Assembly: GCA_026770585.1 (NCBI GenBank)
Contig: MU646381.1
Location: 239,247 to 264,079 of the forward strand
Origin: Baffinella frigidus
Lineage: Eukaryota; Cryptophyceae; Cryptomonadales; Baffinellaceae
Direction: 5' to 3'
Length of the DNA: 24,833 bases
Below are positions 1 to 12,700 of this stretch, in pieces (the first letter of the stretch is position 1; every line of letters starts with the position of its first letter). The notes below the pieces were generated by a model. That model had not been told where the DNA came from. It was given only the letters and a program-made list of their open reading frames with translations, and made no database searches. A program made the position numbers and the translations under genes.

Positions 1-70
1 CTCTCTCTCTCTCTCTCTCTCTATCTCGCTCTCTATCTCGCTCCCACGCTCGCGCGCTCTCTCTCTCTCT
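1..70 (+). repeat. CT microsatellite at window start
   Basis: CT dinucleotides with CTCG and CTAT interruptions, continuing beyond the window. Confidence 0.95.
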
Positions 71-150
71 CGCACCGTGTCATCGAAGCTCGCGCTGATG
101 ATCTGTTTCCCGTTGTCGCTGAACTGCACCCAGTGTGCACGGATTAGCGT
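71..150 (-). CDS. Partial WD40 blade at left edge
   Basis: The frame reads [27 protein letters not shown] and then enters a CT/GA microsatellite that continues to the window edge. The blade is shortened before the W-V-Q-F-S strand. The KIWD end is not visible: it is either beyond the microsatellite or lost. A second, damaged copy of its middle is at 245-293. Confidence 0.5.
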
Positions 151-3100
151 TCCACTTAGCAGCAACCAAAGATATCCCCCCTCGGATTCTCGGGGAAAAT
201 TCCGGTTGAAATCCATAGCAATAGATAAGATTCTAGTACAAATCGATGATCTGTCCCCCGCTGAACTGCACCCAGTTTGCACGGATCAACGTTTAGGGAT
301 TAGGGTTGAGGGTTTAGGGATCAGGATTTGGGGTTTAGAGAGATTAAGGTTTAGAGGTTAGGGATTAGGGTTTAGGGTTTAGGGGTTAGGGTTTAGGGTT
401 TGGGGATTAGGGGTTAGGGATTAGGGTTTAGGGTTTGGGGTTTAGGGTTCGGGGGTTAGGGTTTAGAAATTTGGGTTTAGCAATAAGGGATTAGGGATTA
501 GGGATTAGGGATTAGGGATTAGGGATTAGGGGTGAGGGATTAGGGATTGGGGATTAGGGGTTAGGGATTAGGGATTGGGGATTAGGGGTTAGGGATTAGG
601 GGTTAGGGATTAGGGATTGGGGATTAGGGATTAGGGATTATGGATTAGGGATTAGGGGTTAGGGATTAGGGATTAGGGGTTAGGGATCAGGGGTTAGGGA
701 TTAGGGATCCGGGATTAGGGATTCGGGGACCTCGACTCGGGTGACCGACTTGGTGTGCCCCCGTAGTGTGCACACCTGGGGTTTCGGGTTTAGGGTTTAG
801 GGTTTAGGGTTTAGGGTATAGGGTTTAGGGTATAGGGTTTCGGGTCTCGGGTTTAGGATTTTGGGTTTTGGGTTCGGGTTTCGGGTTTCGGGTTTCGGGT
901 TTCGGGTGTAGGGTTTAGACCAGGCCCCCAAACGTCAGCGCAATCTTCACCTCTGGCACCCCCCTAACAATATACCAAGGGGGGGGGGGGCAACCGACGC
1001 ATCTCAACACCAGATCCCCCTCAGAGTTAATCTCAGAGTTAATCTCAGAAGATAACTAAATCAGTTCCGGCACCCTCCGAACACCACACGGTGGACTACG
1101 GGCCTTTCATCAAAAGTCAAATTGCCCCGATGTAATTAACTTTAAGGCTTTCCTGGTGCAACTTTAGTCACGTTACCCCCCAGAATCTGGGGTCCCCGAA
1201 ACCCTCGTAGTCAACCGAGTGGAACATACAAAAGGGAGAAACTGCCACTTCTCAACACCATTTCCCCACCAGAGTTAATCTCAACAGACAACTGAATCAC
1301 TTCCTTTTCAATAGGAGGTTGGATAGGAGCCTTTAGTTAGGGCATAGTAAACTTAATTGGGCCTTCTAATTAAATCAAACCGCTAATTACGGAACTGATT
1401 TGGTTATCCTGGGAGATGAAAGTGCACCATGGCACCCGTCGCGGCGTTGCGGATCTTGATTTCCCTGTCTCTCGACCCGCACACGACCCACTTCCCGTCC
1501 GGAGAGAAACAGATCGACTTGACTTCGTACAATTTCCGCACCGTGCACACCTGCCACACCACGCCAGGCAATTACTGGGAATTTCAGGACGCAACGTTTA
1601 ATTTCGTGGTACTAAATGAGTGTGCGGTCCCACGTGAGAGGCAGCTCCTCGTCCTTTCCACGTCCGATTTGCTACCCCGAACTTCGGACCCGGGTACAAA
1701 ATTTAAAACAAGACTTGTATCTGAAATTCCGACTTATGACCTGGCGTGGAGAGGCGGATCAAACACCCTTTTTAAAACCCGGGGAGCTGTACGAGTGAGG
1801 TAGAGTGTAGCAATTTTTACATGTGTGGTCACGTGTCGGCCCGCTTTTCGGAGAGACACGTGACCAACTCCGTACAACCCGCCTACAATCGACATGTAAC
1901 AAAGGTGCCTGGGTAGCCTCGTGTGTGCCAGCAACCCTCATCTGAGACCGCATCCAGGATAAGCCCAGCAGGCCACGCCAGGCGATTAGTGGGAGTTTCA
2001 AGACGCAACGTTTCGTTTTCGTGGTATAAATGAGTGTGCCCAGAACTTGGAACAAGCAATTCCTCGTCCTTTCCACGTCCATTCCGGACACAAAAGTTCG
2101 GATCCGGGTATTTTTTTTAAAATACGACTTGCATCTGAATTTCCGACTTGTGACCTGGCGTGAAAAATGCCCGCAGCATACCCTAGACCCTAGACCCTGA
2201 ACCCCACCACCCTACACACGCACTTTCAACAAGAAGAATGCGAGAACCTCACCAAACACCCCCACCACCCCGCCACCCGCAAAGCACTCCCGCACAGCTG
2301 CTCACCTCAGACAGGACCTCACGTGCCGTGGGCTTATATCTCCTTATAGTGAACGTGACTGTGTGTCAAGTCACTTGGGTCATCCTACACGGGGTAGTAT
2401 CCCCAGACAGCGCCGGTCCCGCCCCAAACCAAAAGTGTCTCCTTCCACACCCTCGCCTTACAAAGGCCACCCTCCATGGTCGCATCCTGAGGGTGGTAAA
2501 GTGGAGGTGTCCACTTTAGCCATGCCAACATCCTACATATAGGTGCTTATCCGGTGGATATGAACTCCCCTTTTGGGCGAAAAGGCTGTGGCCGCGTGGT
2601 CCTTATAGCTCTTGTCACTGAGGCGGGCCCGTTTCTTAAGGCTCATAGACCTTTGTATCACTCAACTCAAGGCTGAAGGGCCTCATTTAGGACCTGTATC
2701 GAGAGTAATAAAGAAGAAGAAGAAGGGTGCTCGCTGCAGTCGTAAACCTCTTTTCCCGTCTCGACGTCCCAGATCGTGACGTCTGCTCCCTACGGTAGGC
2801 AACACCGTAGGGTCCTACGCAACTACCCGGATCCGAACGCACCTCGGCCCCGGTCTCGGCGTTCCAGATCTTCACGGTATTGTCCCCCGCCCAGCTGACG
2901 ACGCGCGTGCCGTCTCGAGAGAACGCAACCTTTTTTTAGGGTTCAGGGTTTAGGGTTTAGGGTTTAGGGTTTAGTGTTTAGTGTTTATGGTTTATGATTT
3001 ATGATTTATGGTTTATGGTTTATGGTTTATGCTTTAGGGTTCAGGGTTTAGGGTTCAGGGTGTATGGTGTACCAGCTTAACACCTGCCGTATGCGCCGCG

Positions 3101-6100
3101 ACAGGGCACGCCAGATTGACCTCCAGCAAGAGACATCCCCCAGTACCCGGGAACATGGCTGCCATCTCGGATCGATCTTCCATCGTGCAGATGCATCCGT
3201 CCTTGCAGTCGTGCGTCCTTGAAGTCCACACCTAATCCGGAAACATCGTTTGATTTGATGAAACTGGGCAGCAAAAGTTTCTACACATAAGGCTCCTACT
3301 AGTGATAGTAAAGAAAATGGGCAGTAAATTCCTTGTAGGCGTGAGTCCTCGACGTCCTTACCTGAGAAACACAAGACTTCGGGTACGGGTACGAAGACCG
3401 GGTACGGGCACCCTACGGTAGGCAATAGCGTAGAGTCCTACGCAACTACCCGGATCCGAACGCATCTACCCGGATCCGAACACGCCTCAGCGAGAAACAC
3501 TGCTAAGTGGACAGCCGTGACGGTCACTGCTCCATAGCCGACAAGGAACCTTGCATCAGCAGAATTGTTCTGGGTCGGGTCGGGCGTAATTTCGACGAAA
3601 TCGCGCCGTTTGGTGACATGTTACGGGTGGGTGATGCTGACTGGGCATACAATTCATGCCTGAGATAGCATAAAAGATCGTTTTCTGGAATTTCCCGACC
3701 CGACCCCGCATCGAAGCCAACCCAAATTCTACAATACTTCTTCAATGGATCCGCATCTCTCGACGTCTCAGTCTTCACGAGCCCGTCAGCCGACCCGTCT
3801 CTTCGGGTACGGGTACGAAGACCGGGTACGGGCACCCTACGGTAGGCAATAGCGTAGGGTCCTACGCAACCACCCGGATCCGAACGCACCTCAGCTCCGG
3901 TCTCGGCGTTCCACATCTTCACGAGCCTTCGGGTACGGGTAATAAGACCGGGTACGGGCACCCTACGGTAGGCAACAGCGTAGGGTCATACGCAACTACC
4001 CGGATCCGGACGCAACTACCCGGATCCGGACGCACCTCGGCGCCGGTCTCGGCGTTCCACATCTTCACGAGCTGGTCATCCGACCCTGGTCGAGGGTTTA
4101 GTGTTCAGGGTTTAGTGTTCAGTATTTCGTGTTGAGGAGTTGGGGGATAGGGGTCGGAGGTTGTTTGTAAGGGTTTATAATTCAGTTTTCACGGTTAAGG
4201 GTTTCGGGTTTGGGGTTTCGGGAGGAACCGCTGACGACGCGCTTCCCGTCTGCAGAGATGGCGATCGACCTGACCGTCCCCGAGTGGCCCGCCGCAGGGC
4301 ACCCCTTGTTCACACCTCGCTGTTGAAGAACGAGGGCGGTGCAGATGCAGACGCCCTCGCCTGAGTGTCCGATCGAAACCACCTGTGATCGAAACGTTTT
4401 CATTGATCGAAATCCGTCCGTCTAAACGATTAGTATAAACGTCTAGCTAAACGATTAGTAGCACCTGTGGCTGACCACGGCAGGTCATTACTGGGAATTT
4501 CAGGACGCACCGGTTCGTTTCGCGGTACTAAATGGCACGTAGCCACCATCGATTTGACAGCTACTCGTCCTTTCCACGTCCGATCCGAATACAAAATTTC
4601 GGGTCCGGGTACAATTTTTTAAAAAAGACTTGCAGCTGAAATTCCGACTTATGACCTGGCGTGGAATGAAAACGTTTTGATCAAACGGCACCCCATCGGC
4701 AGGGTGAGAGTTACACCCAGAGGGCACTGGCAGGTGGAGTGCCCTGTCAGCGTGCGCAGAGAGAGGGGGAGAGAGGGAGGGAGGGAGGGAGGGAGGGAGA
4801 GGGAGGGAGGGAGAGAGAGAGAGAGAGAGAGCGCAGCTGCAAAGCACACACCAATCAGACCCCTTCCAAAACAATGCCTGCGTGCAAAACGCCCGCACAA
4901 AACACTTGCAACACAAAGAATGTCAGAAACCTCACCAAACACCCCCATTTCCTCACCACCCGCAATGCACTCCCAAAACTCTCCTCACCTCCTTGCCCTC
5001 ATCCGGGGACATGTTTAATTCAAAGGAAAATGAATCCCTATTTGTTCATAGGACTTGGACGAAGGTTAATTAGGGCCCTAAGTAAATTTGATTAGGGCCA
5101 GAATCCGGTTTGATAGGCCATTTTCTTTTTAAATTAAACATGTTCCCGGATGAGCCCGTCTCGACGTCCCAGATCTTCACGAGCCCGTCAGCCGACCCGT
5201 CTCTTCGGGTACGGGTACGGAGACCGGGTACGGGCACCCTACGGTAGGCAACAGCGTAGGGTCCTACGCAACTACCCGGATCCGAACGCACCTCAGCTCC
5301 AGTCTCGACGTCCCAAATCTTGACGGTATTGTCCCTCGAAGCGCTGACGACGCGCTTCCCATCAGGGGAGAAGGCAAAGGAGGTGACCGCGCCCGTGTGC
5401 CCCCCCACCTTGCAGTCACGGTTCACTTGGACGCGACCGTTTTGGTTCAAGGAGCACGTGCAGTTGGCAGAGCAGGCGTGACCGAGCGTCAGCGCCTGCC
5501 AAAGCGCCCCACGTCACCACTCACGACTCCAGGCCACTCCGCCTTCACGACCAAAGCCTCTGCCGAGCGAGGACGTGATTCACTTTTCAAGATTTTTTAA
5601 AAAGTTCACCTGAATTGTAAAGGAAATGGACTTTTAAGATGAAAAAGCTTGGACCGGATTTCCGGTCCTGGCTTTTAAATGAACCCCGTGTTGCCTCGAC
5701 AGCGGCTCTGGATGCATGTTCCTTCTCCATGGTGCAGGTGCAGTTGCCGGAGTAGGTGTGACCAAGCGTCAGCACTTGCCAAAGTGGAGGCGTCCACTTT
5801 ACTGCCAAAGTGGAGGCGTCCACTTTAGCACCCAGCGTGAGCACCTGCCAAACCGTCCCACATCACCACTCAGGATACCCTTTAGCCGGTTTCTGTGGTC
5901 CACAGGTTATGAGCTAGGGAAGATTTCATATGGAAACACTTCTAATTTATAAACCTGGTTTCAATGAAAGTTACAACACGTTTGCTTTAATATTACTAAT
6001 AAAGATCGTTCTGTGTAGTAAATTTCATGGAATCCAGTTAATAAATTATAAATGTTTGCGTATGAGATTTGACTGCTGCGGTCCTCTGCACCGGGGGGCT

Positions 6101-9100
6101 TGATGTGATCCGAAAGGAAGCATGGCCTTTCTGCAGAACCAGTTCCAGTGTCCGCCTATCGTGGGAGTTAAAAGAACCTAAAGGACCTAAAGACTCCCCC
6201 ACATCAGCAGCATGCGAATCTGCTAAAGCACACTGCGGGATACGAAGGGAGTTTCGGCCCAAATCGGGCCACCTTTCCGTTGCCTTATCCGTAGGAACCC
6301 CCCTATGTCCCTACGGGTTGCCTACCGTAGGGTCCTAGGTCTTATCGCTTAGGGATATTCAAAATCCCTTCGAAATCCGCTGTGTGGATAGTGTGTTGGA
6401 CATGTGGAAAAGTCAACTTAACTTGGGGCAATTAACTTTAAGAATTTTCTAGTGCAAATTTGGTCACGTACCACGCGGAATTCCGCGTAGTGGAAACCCT
6501 CGTAGTTCACCTAGTGGTCACCACATCTTCAGCACGTCTGCAATACACCATGCTGTACCACTTCCCAAACGTTCCGAGGCGGGCTCGTTTTTAAGGCTCG
6601 TAGACTTTTGTTTCACTCAACTCCAGGCTTAAGGGCATATCTAAGCCCTTCATCGAGAGTAATCAGGAAGAGGAAAAGAGTAATCAAGAAGAGGAAAAGA
6701 AAAGACTTCCCAAACAAACACTTGTCCCGCACCATACCACTCGAGAATGCTGCATCACCCTATTTACATGTGGGGTCGTACAAATTTGTACCAGCATAAC
6801 GTTAATTGTCTTCAGGTAAGTTGACTTTTGATGAGAGGTTCGTAGTCCACCGTGTGGAGTATGTTCTCAGATTACCTGAGCCCCGGTCTCGGCGTTCCAA
6901 AGCCTGAGGAAATTGTCGTAAATTGATTCGCTGACGACGCGCTTCCCGTCCGGCGAAAAAACGACAGAGACGTGTGAGTCCCACGTCAGCGTCCACTCCT
7001 GCAAAAAACACCCTCGAATCACACACTCTCCCCCAACCACTCAGCAGGTACGGTTGACCCACACGAGAACGCTAGAGGGGCCTTTTTCAAACCGAACATT
7101 TAAAATCTTTGCTACACAAATTCCAAAATTTGTACCAGAACATGGTAAAAGTAACCTCGCGCCTGGTATATTTGTTTCCGGGCGCGAGGTTGCGTTGCCT
7201 TATCCTGGTACAAATTTTTACAACCCCACATTTAAAAAGGCCCCTCTAGCATCCTCGATTGGACTTCGAGAATCTATCCAGAGTTGATTCTCACCCGGGA
7301 AACAAGCCAGTCCGCAAATCTCGCCAAAGTCGAGAGTGGGACGTCTCAAAGCCAAAGTGGAACCTCTGTTAATTTAAGTAACAGTGGAAACCCCGGGCGA
7401 AAAGGACAAGGGTGGCTGCGAAGTGAACACTTCGCACCCTCTCCCTCCTAACAGCGCCGAATCGTGGCACCACATCTACCTCTCAGGACCCACTGAAACA
7501 CGATCGAGCGGTTTTCGCAACTGGGGGCCACTCACCGATATGAAATCATGAACAAGTGGCCGGAATTGGAGCCCTTGTTCGTAATTTCATGTCTGTTGGT
7601 GGGTCACCAACTGTTCACTGCTAGCCACAAGATTTTGTAATAGTCAACTTTGTAAAAAACGGGAGAACGGTGTAGTAAAATGGACGCCCCTGGGGCGTTG
7701 TGGATTCTAAAGTGGACATTTTCAAGGGGGGTTGACTTTAACAAAAAATCCTGGCTAGCAGTGCAGTTGCGAAAACCGCTCTAGCTCACCGCAGGGTCCG
7801 TTTCGGCGTTCCAGATCTTCACGAGATTGTCCGCCGACCCGCTGACGACGCGCTTCCCGTCTGGAGATATCGCGACCGCGTGGACATTTTTTGAGTGCCC
7901 CGTCAGCGTGCGCTCCTGCAATACAATACACCCAAGATTCAGCGACAAAACATCCCTCAGACACCACCCGAGGCCAGAAAAGGAAATATTTTAAAATCGG
8001 GGTTCCTTTACAAGTGGGGCGGTATGTAGCAATTTTCGCACGAATTTGGGGAATTCTAGCTCTGTCCCACTTCGATTTCGTCTCATCATCAATTCGCCCC
8101 CCCAAAATTTATCGGGTGAGTGAGAAATTTCGGGGGGGGCGAATTGATGATGAGACGAAATCGAAGTGGGATAGAGCTAGGAATTGGAGATATCCTGACG
8201 CCTGATCCGTCAGGAACGTGACCAACCCCGCCCGTGACTGGTACAAACGCAACAACCCACATTTAAGAAATACCCCCCCTTCCAGCCTCGAGTGGCAAGC
8301 TTCAGTCCGGCAAAAAGGCACACGAACCCCCCGCTGCTCGCGATACATCATTGTACAGCAGCGTACCACGGCACGTGAGGCTGGCTGACTATTCTCAAGT
8401 TGAAATGCTTGGTCTTTGCAGTTAACCTGGTCCGAGACTGGCTGGCTATTCTTAAGTTGACATGCTTTGGATGTGGTACAAATCCGCGCGGAAAAGAGCC
8501 CGGGCTCTAGACCAAATTGGTGAGCCCGAATAGTCTGCGACAGAGCTAGACAGTAGCGCTCGGGAACGTTGCACACCAGGGCACACCAACCTCCCCTTGG
8601 ACCACTTCCAAAGGACAGAATGCTCGAAACCTCACGAAACACCCGAATCGCCTCACTGTCAGGAACAAGTACGGACACCCGTTTTCTTCAGAGACCTCGA
8701 CGTTGCACACGGATGACAGGCGCGCTATCCCTCAAGTGACCAGTAGGCTCATACGCCCTACCGTAGGGCCCTATGACCTGCCTAGGACTTCCACGGGCGA
8801 TTATTTGCCCGTTGGTCACTTAAGGGATGCAGTGCGGACGTGTCAACCACCAGTACTCGGCTTCCTCGGAGGCCTACGAGATGGGCCAGGTACCCTCAAC
8901 GCACTCCCACAAAGTTCCACGCCAGATGGGAGGTGGGAGTTGATATTTTTTAACCGCATCTGAAAGCGGTTGTTGACTTTTGAAAACCACTACCCTCAGA
9001 GGGAATTGACTTTTGGTGACCCCTTCCAAGGCTCTGGCGTGGCTGCTCACCAAGGCGCCCGTCGCAACGTCCCAGATCCTGACAAGCTTGTCATGCGACC

Positions 9101-9623
9101 CGCTGACGACGCGCTTCCCGTCCAGAGAGAATGTGACCGAGGAAATTTCGGCCGTATGCCCGCTCCAGGTGCGTACCTGCGAGACAAAAAATCTGCAATG
9201 AAACTTCTCGCAAAAAACATTCGTGGTCAATAGAGCGATGGTGGTACATGTTGGCCGCTTTTCAGTTTGCCGGTTTGCCGGTTTGCTGATTTCATTTGAA
9301 CCAGAAAGTTAACTAAACGCCCTTCAAAACGCATCGTTTCGAGACTTCTGATACAAATCAAATGAGCAAACCGCCAAACCGGCAACCCGAAAAGCGGCCA
9401 ACATATAACACCATCGCTCTAGCGTAGGGTCCTCCGCAACTACCCGGATCCGTACGCACCTCGGAGCATGCATCGGTGTCCCAGAAAACAAGAGCCAGCG
9501 TGAACCCCCGAAAACAAACACCCCCATCACCTCGCCTCCCGCAACGCACTCCCGCAAAGCTGCTCACCTCCGCTCCAGTGATGGTGCCCCAGATCCTGAC
9601 GTTCTTGAACGACTTAACACAGG

Positions 9624-9696
<73 letters not shown>

Positions 9697-9704
9697 TCTC
9701 TCTC

Positions 9705-9740
<36 letters not shown>

Positions 9741-12700
9741 CACTCCCACAGAGCTGCTCACCTCAGCTCCAGTAGCGGTGTCCCCGATCTTGACGTGCAT
9801 GGGCAAGTTAACTTTTGAAGAAAGGTCCGTAGTCGACCGTGTGGGTAGGTCACCTTGGCGCCAGTAGCGGTGTCCCAGATCTTGACGGTCATGTCGTTGC
9901 CTCCACTGACGACCAACTTCCCGTCTGGCGAGAAATCGACGCAGTTCACTGGCTCCTCGTGACCTTTGAGCGTGCGCTCCTGCAAGACAAAACTTCATCA
10001 GATAGGGGCTCCTGCGGTGCATCCACGATTAAGCGACGAAATGTCCCCCAGAAAATCTTCGGTCCTGCAAAAAGGCACACGGCACCTCCAGCGTCAACAA
10101 CTTCATCAGATAACGTATTGCAGAAAACATGCGTGCATCCCCAGAAACATGCTCCTAACAGCGTGTGCCCCTCCAACGCAAAACATTGCCACCGGAGAGA
10201 GAGAGTTATTCATTGACAACCAACTGGTGCGGATCCACTTGATCACCGAGATGGTTGTAGCGGACCGGCCTCGTGCCATGGGTGTTTGCTTTCCCGTTTC
10301 CCGGTAGCCTTATATCTACCTTCCTACCACCAGCCCTCAGAGTGGGAGCAGATCGTCTTTTTAAACCCCCTGAATTTGTACTGGAGGCCGCCGGAATCCG
10401 GCGGCCTGTGGTACAAATCAGGGGTCTCGACCAAGAGGATTTGCTCCCACTCTGAGGGCTGGTAGTAACTGCTACCACACCATCTTCTCAGACCACTTCC
10501 AACACCACGCTCGCTCGAAATCCCTCGCAAAACACCCGCCTCATTTCGACACCATGAACTTATCTCGAAAAAGGAGCTCTCAAACTCGGTTTCTTAAGTC
10601 AATTCCCCTTCAAATATGTTAACTCATTCTTTTCTCTACACAAAAGTTGACACATTTGAAGGGGAATTGACTTAAGAAAACGAGTTTTAGAACTCCTTTT
10701 CTGAGATAAGAACACACGCACACAAGGTCTAGATCTGCCTGAGTTTAATTCCGGCTCGTCCTAAGAGCCGTTTATTCGCCCTTGTGTACTGGATTTCTGC
10801 TCTAGAATACTTTTAGGGACGAACCAGAATTAAACTCAGGCAGAGATAGAAGGTGCTCAGGTCACTGTTTCCGTGTGCCCGTCTTGACGAGCTTGTCAGA
10901 CGACTTCGGGTACGGGTACGAAGACCGGATACGGCCACCCTACGGTAGGTGGTACCGTAGGGTCCTACGCAACTACCCGGATCCGAACGCACCAGTTCAC
11001 GGTCTCCGTGTGCCCATCCAGGGTGCATATCTGCCAAACCAACAAGGAAAGGGTCTAGCCATGAACCCCTTTCCGGGTGAAGTGCCCCCTCAGGCGAAGT
11101 GCCCCGCCAGCGTGCATAACTGCAAACCACGCTCCTACCAGAAACCTCGGCGCCACACATCTGTGTCATGTGTGGCGCTCAGGTTTCTGATAGGAGCGTG
11201 TACCACGCCAGGGCATAAGTCAAAAATTTATTTTTACGCCCATCTACGAGTTAAGATGATTTTCACCCGGGAAACACGCCAAAAGTCAAGGAATTGGAGC
11301 CTTTTGCCGGCGGTATAATGTTTCATCTGTACCACGAAACACTTTTAGCGCGAAACGTTGCGTTTGAAGTCCCCACTTATGATCTGGCGTGGCCACCTGT
11401 TCACAACTTTAAACTATCGATGCAACATGGGCTTCGTTCAAAAGCTGAGACCAGAAATCCGGTCTCAGCTTTTTTCTTTTAAAAGTCCATTTCCCTTAGG
11501 ATTCAGGTGATTTTTCATTAAAACCTTTAAATGGAATGACGTCCTCGCTTGGCAGCGGTTCCAAACACACTCCTGGCGCACCTGGTGCTCAACCTTGGTG
11601 CATTCCCAGAAACATGCTCCTAACAACTCGGTGCAAGCCACGAAAACCCCTACCTGCGCACCTCGGCTCCTTTCTCGGTGTCCCAGATCATCACAAGGCA
11701 GCCCCACGACAATTCGGGTACGGGTACGAAGACCGGGTACGGCCACTCTACCGTAGGCAATAGCGTAGGGTCCTACCCAACTACCCGGATCCGAACGCAC
11801 CTCGGCCACGACCCGCTGACGACGCGCTTCCCGTCCGACGAGTGGGAGTTATCAAAACCTAAAGGACTTATCTTCGTATACGGTGTATACCTGGTGATAT
11901 ACGACTCTGGGTAGGTGACTCTCCAGAGCATCTTGTGCTCGTGTATTTCGCCTCCAACATCATACGTATCAAAAACTAAAGGACTTGAAAGGAAACAGAG
12001 CAGCGTACCTCAGCACCCGTCTCGGTGATCCAGATCTTCACGAGCCTTCGGGTACGGGTACGAAGACCGGGTACGGGCACCCTACGGTAGGCAATAGCGT
12101 AGGGTCCTACGCAACTACCCGGATCCGAACGCACCTCGACCCCGGTCTCGGCGTTTCAGATCTTGACGTATGAACCCTACGGTAGGCAACAGCTTAGGGT
12201 CCTACGCAACTACCCGGATCCGAACGCACCTCGGCTCCGGTCTCAACGTCCCAGATCTTCACGGTGCCATCGTGTGACCCTGGTTGAGGGTTTAGGGTTC
12301 AGGGTTTAGTGTTTATGAGTTAGGGGATCGGGGTTGGAGGTTGTTTGTGAGGGTTTAGAATTCAGTTTTTACGGTTTCGGGTTTGGGGTTTCGGGAGGAA
12401 CCGCTGACGACGCGCTTCCCGTCCGCCGAGATCGCCACCGAGTTCGCCCCTGCTTCAGGGTGTGGAATTTAGGGTGCAGGGTGCAGGGTGCGGGGTGTAG
12501 GGTGTAGGGTAAAGGGTTTAGGGTTTAGGGTTAACGTTTAAGGGTTTCAGGTTTGGGGTTTGGGGTTTGGGGTTTAGGGTTTCGGGTTTAGGTTTGGGGT
12601 TTGGGGTTTGGGGTTTGGGGTTTAGAGTTTAGGGTTTAGGGTGCAGGGTTGACGGTTTGGGGTTTAGGTTTTATGGTTCAGGGCTTAGGATTTAGAGTAT

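Noticed and set aside
286-925. Chromosome end (true telomere)
   Set aside because: The tract is degenerate, has blade sequence and microsatellite on its outer side, and resembles the intronic tracts; it is interstitial in this window.
2602-2727. tRNA gene
   Set aside because: GC-rich blocks and conserved ends resemble a SINE, but no cloverleaf, anticodon arm or clear B box could be drawn.
4500-5018. Coding frames over the GGGA/GA tract
   Set aside because: Low-complexity Ser/Leu/Pro or Gly/Arg/Glu runs caused by the microsatellite.
11439-11480. Rho-independent terminator (hairpin followed by T run)
   Set aside because: The surroundings are eukaryotic and the hairpin belongs to a repeat also seen near 5640-5680.
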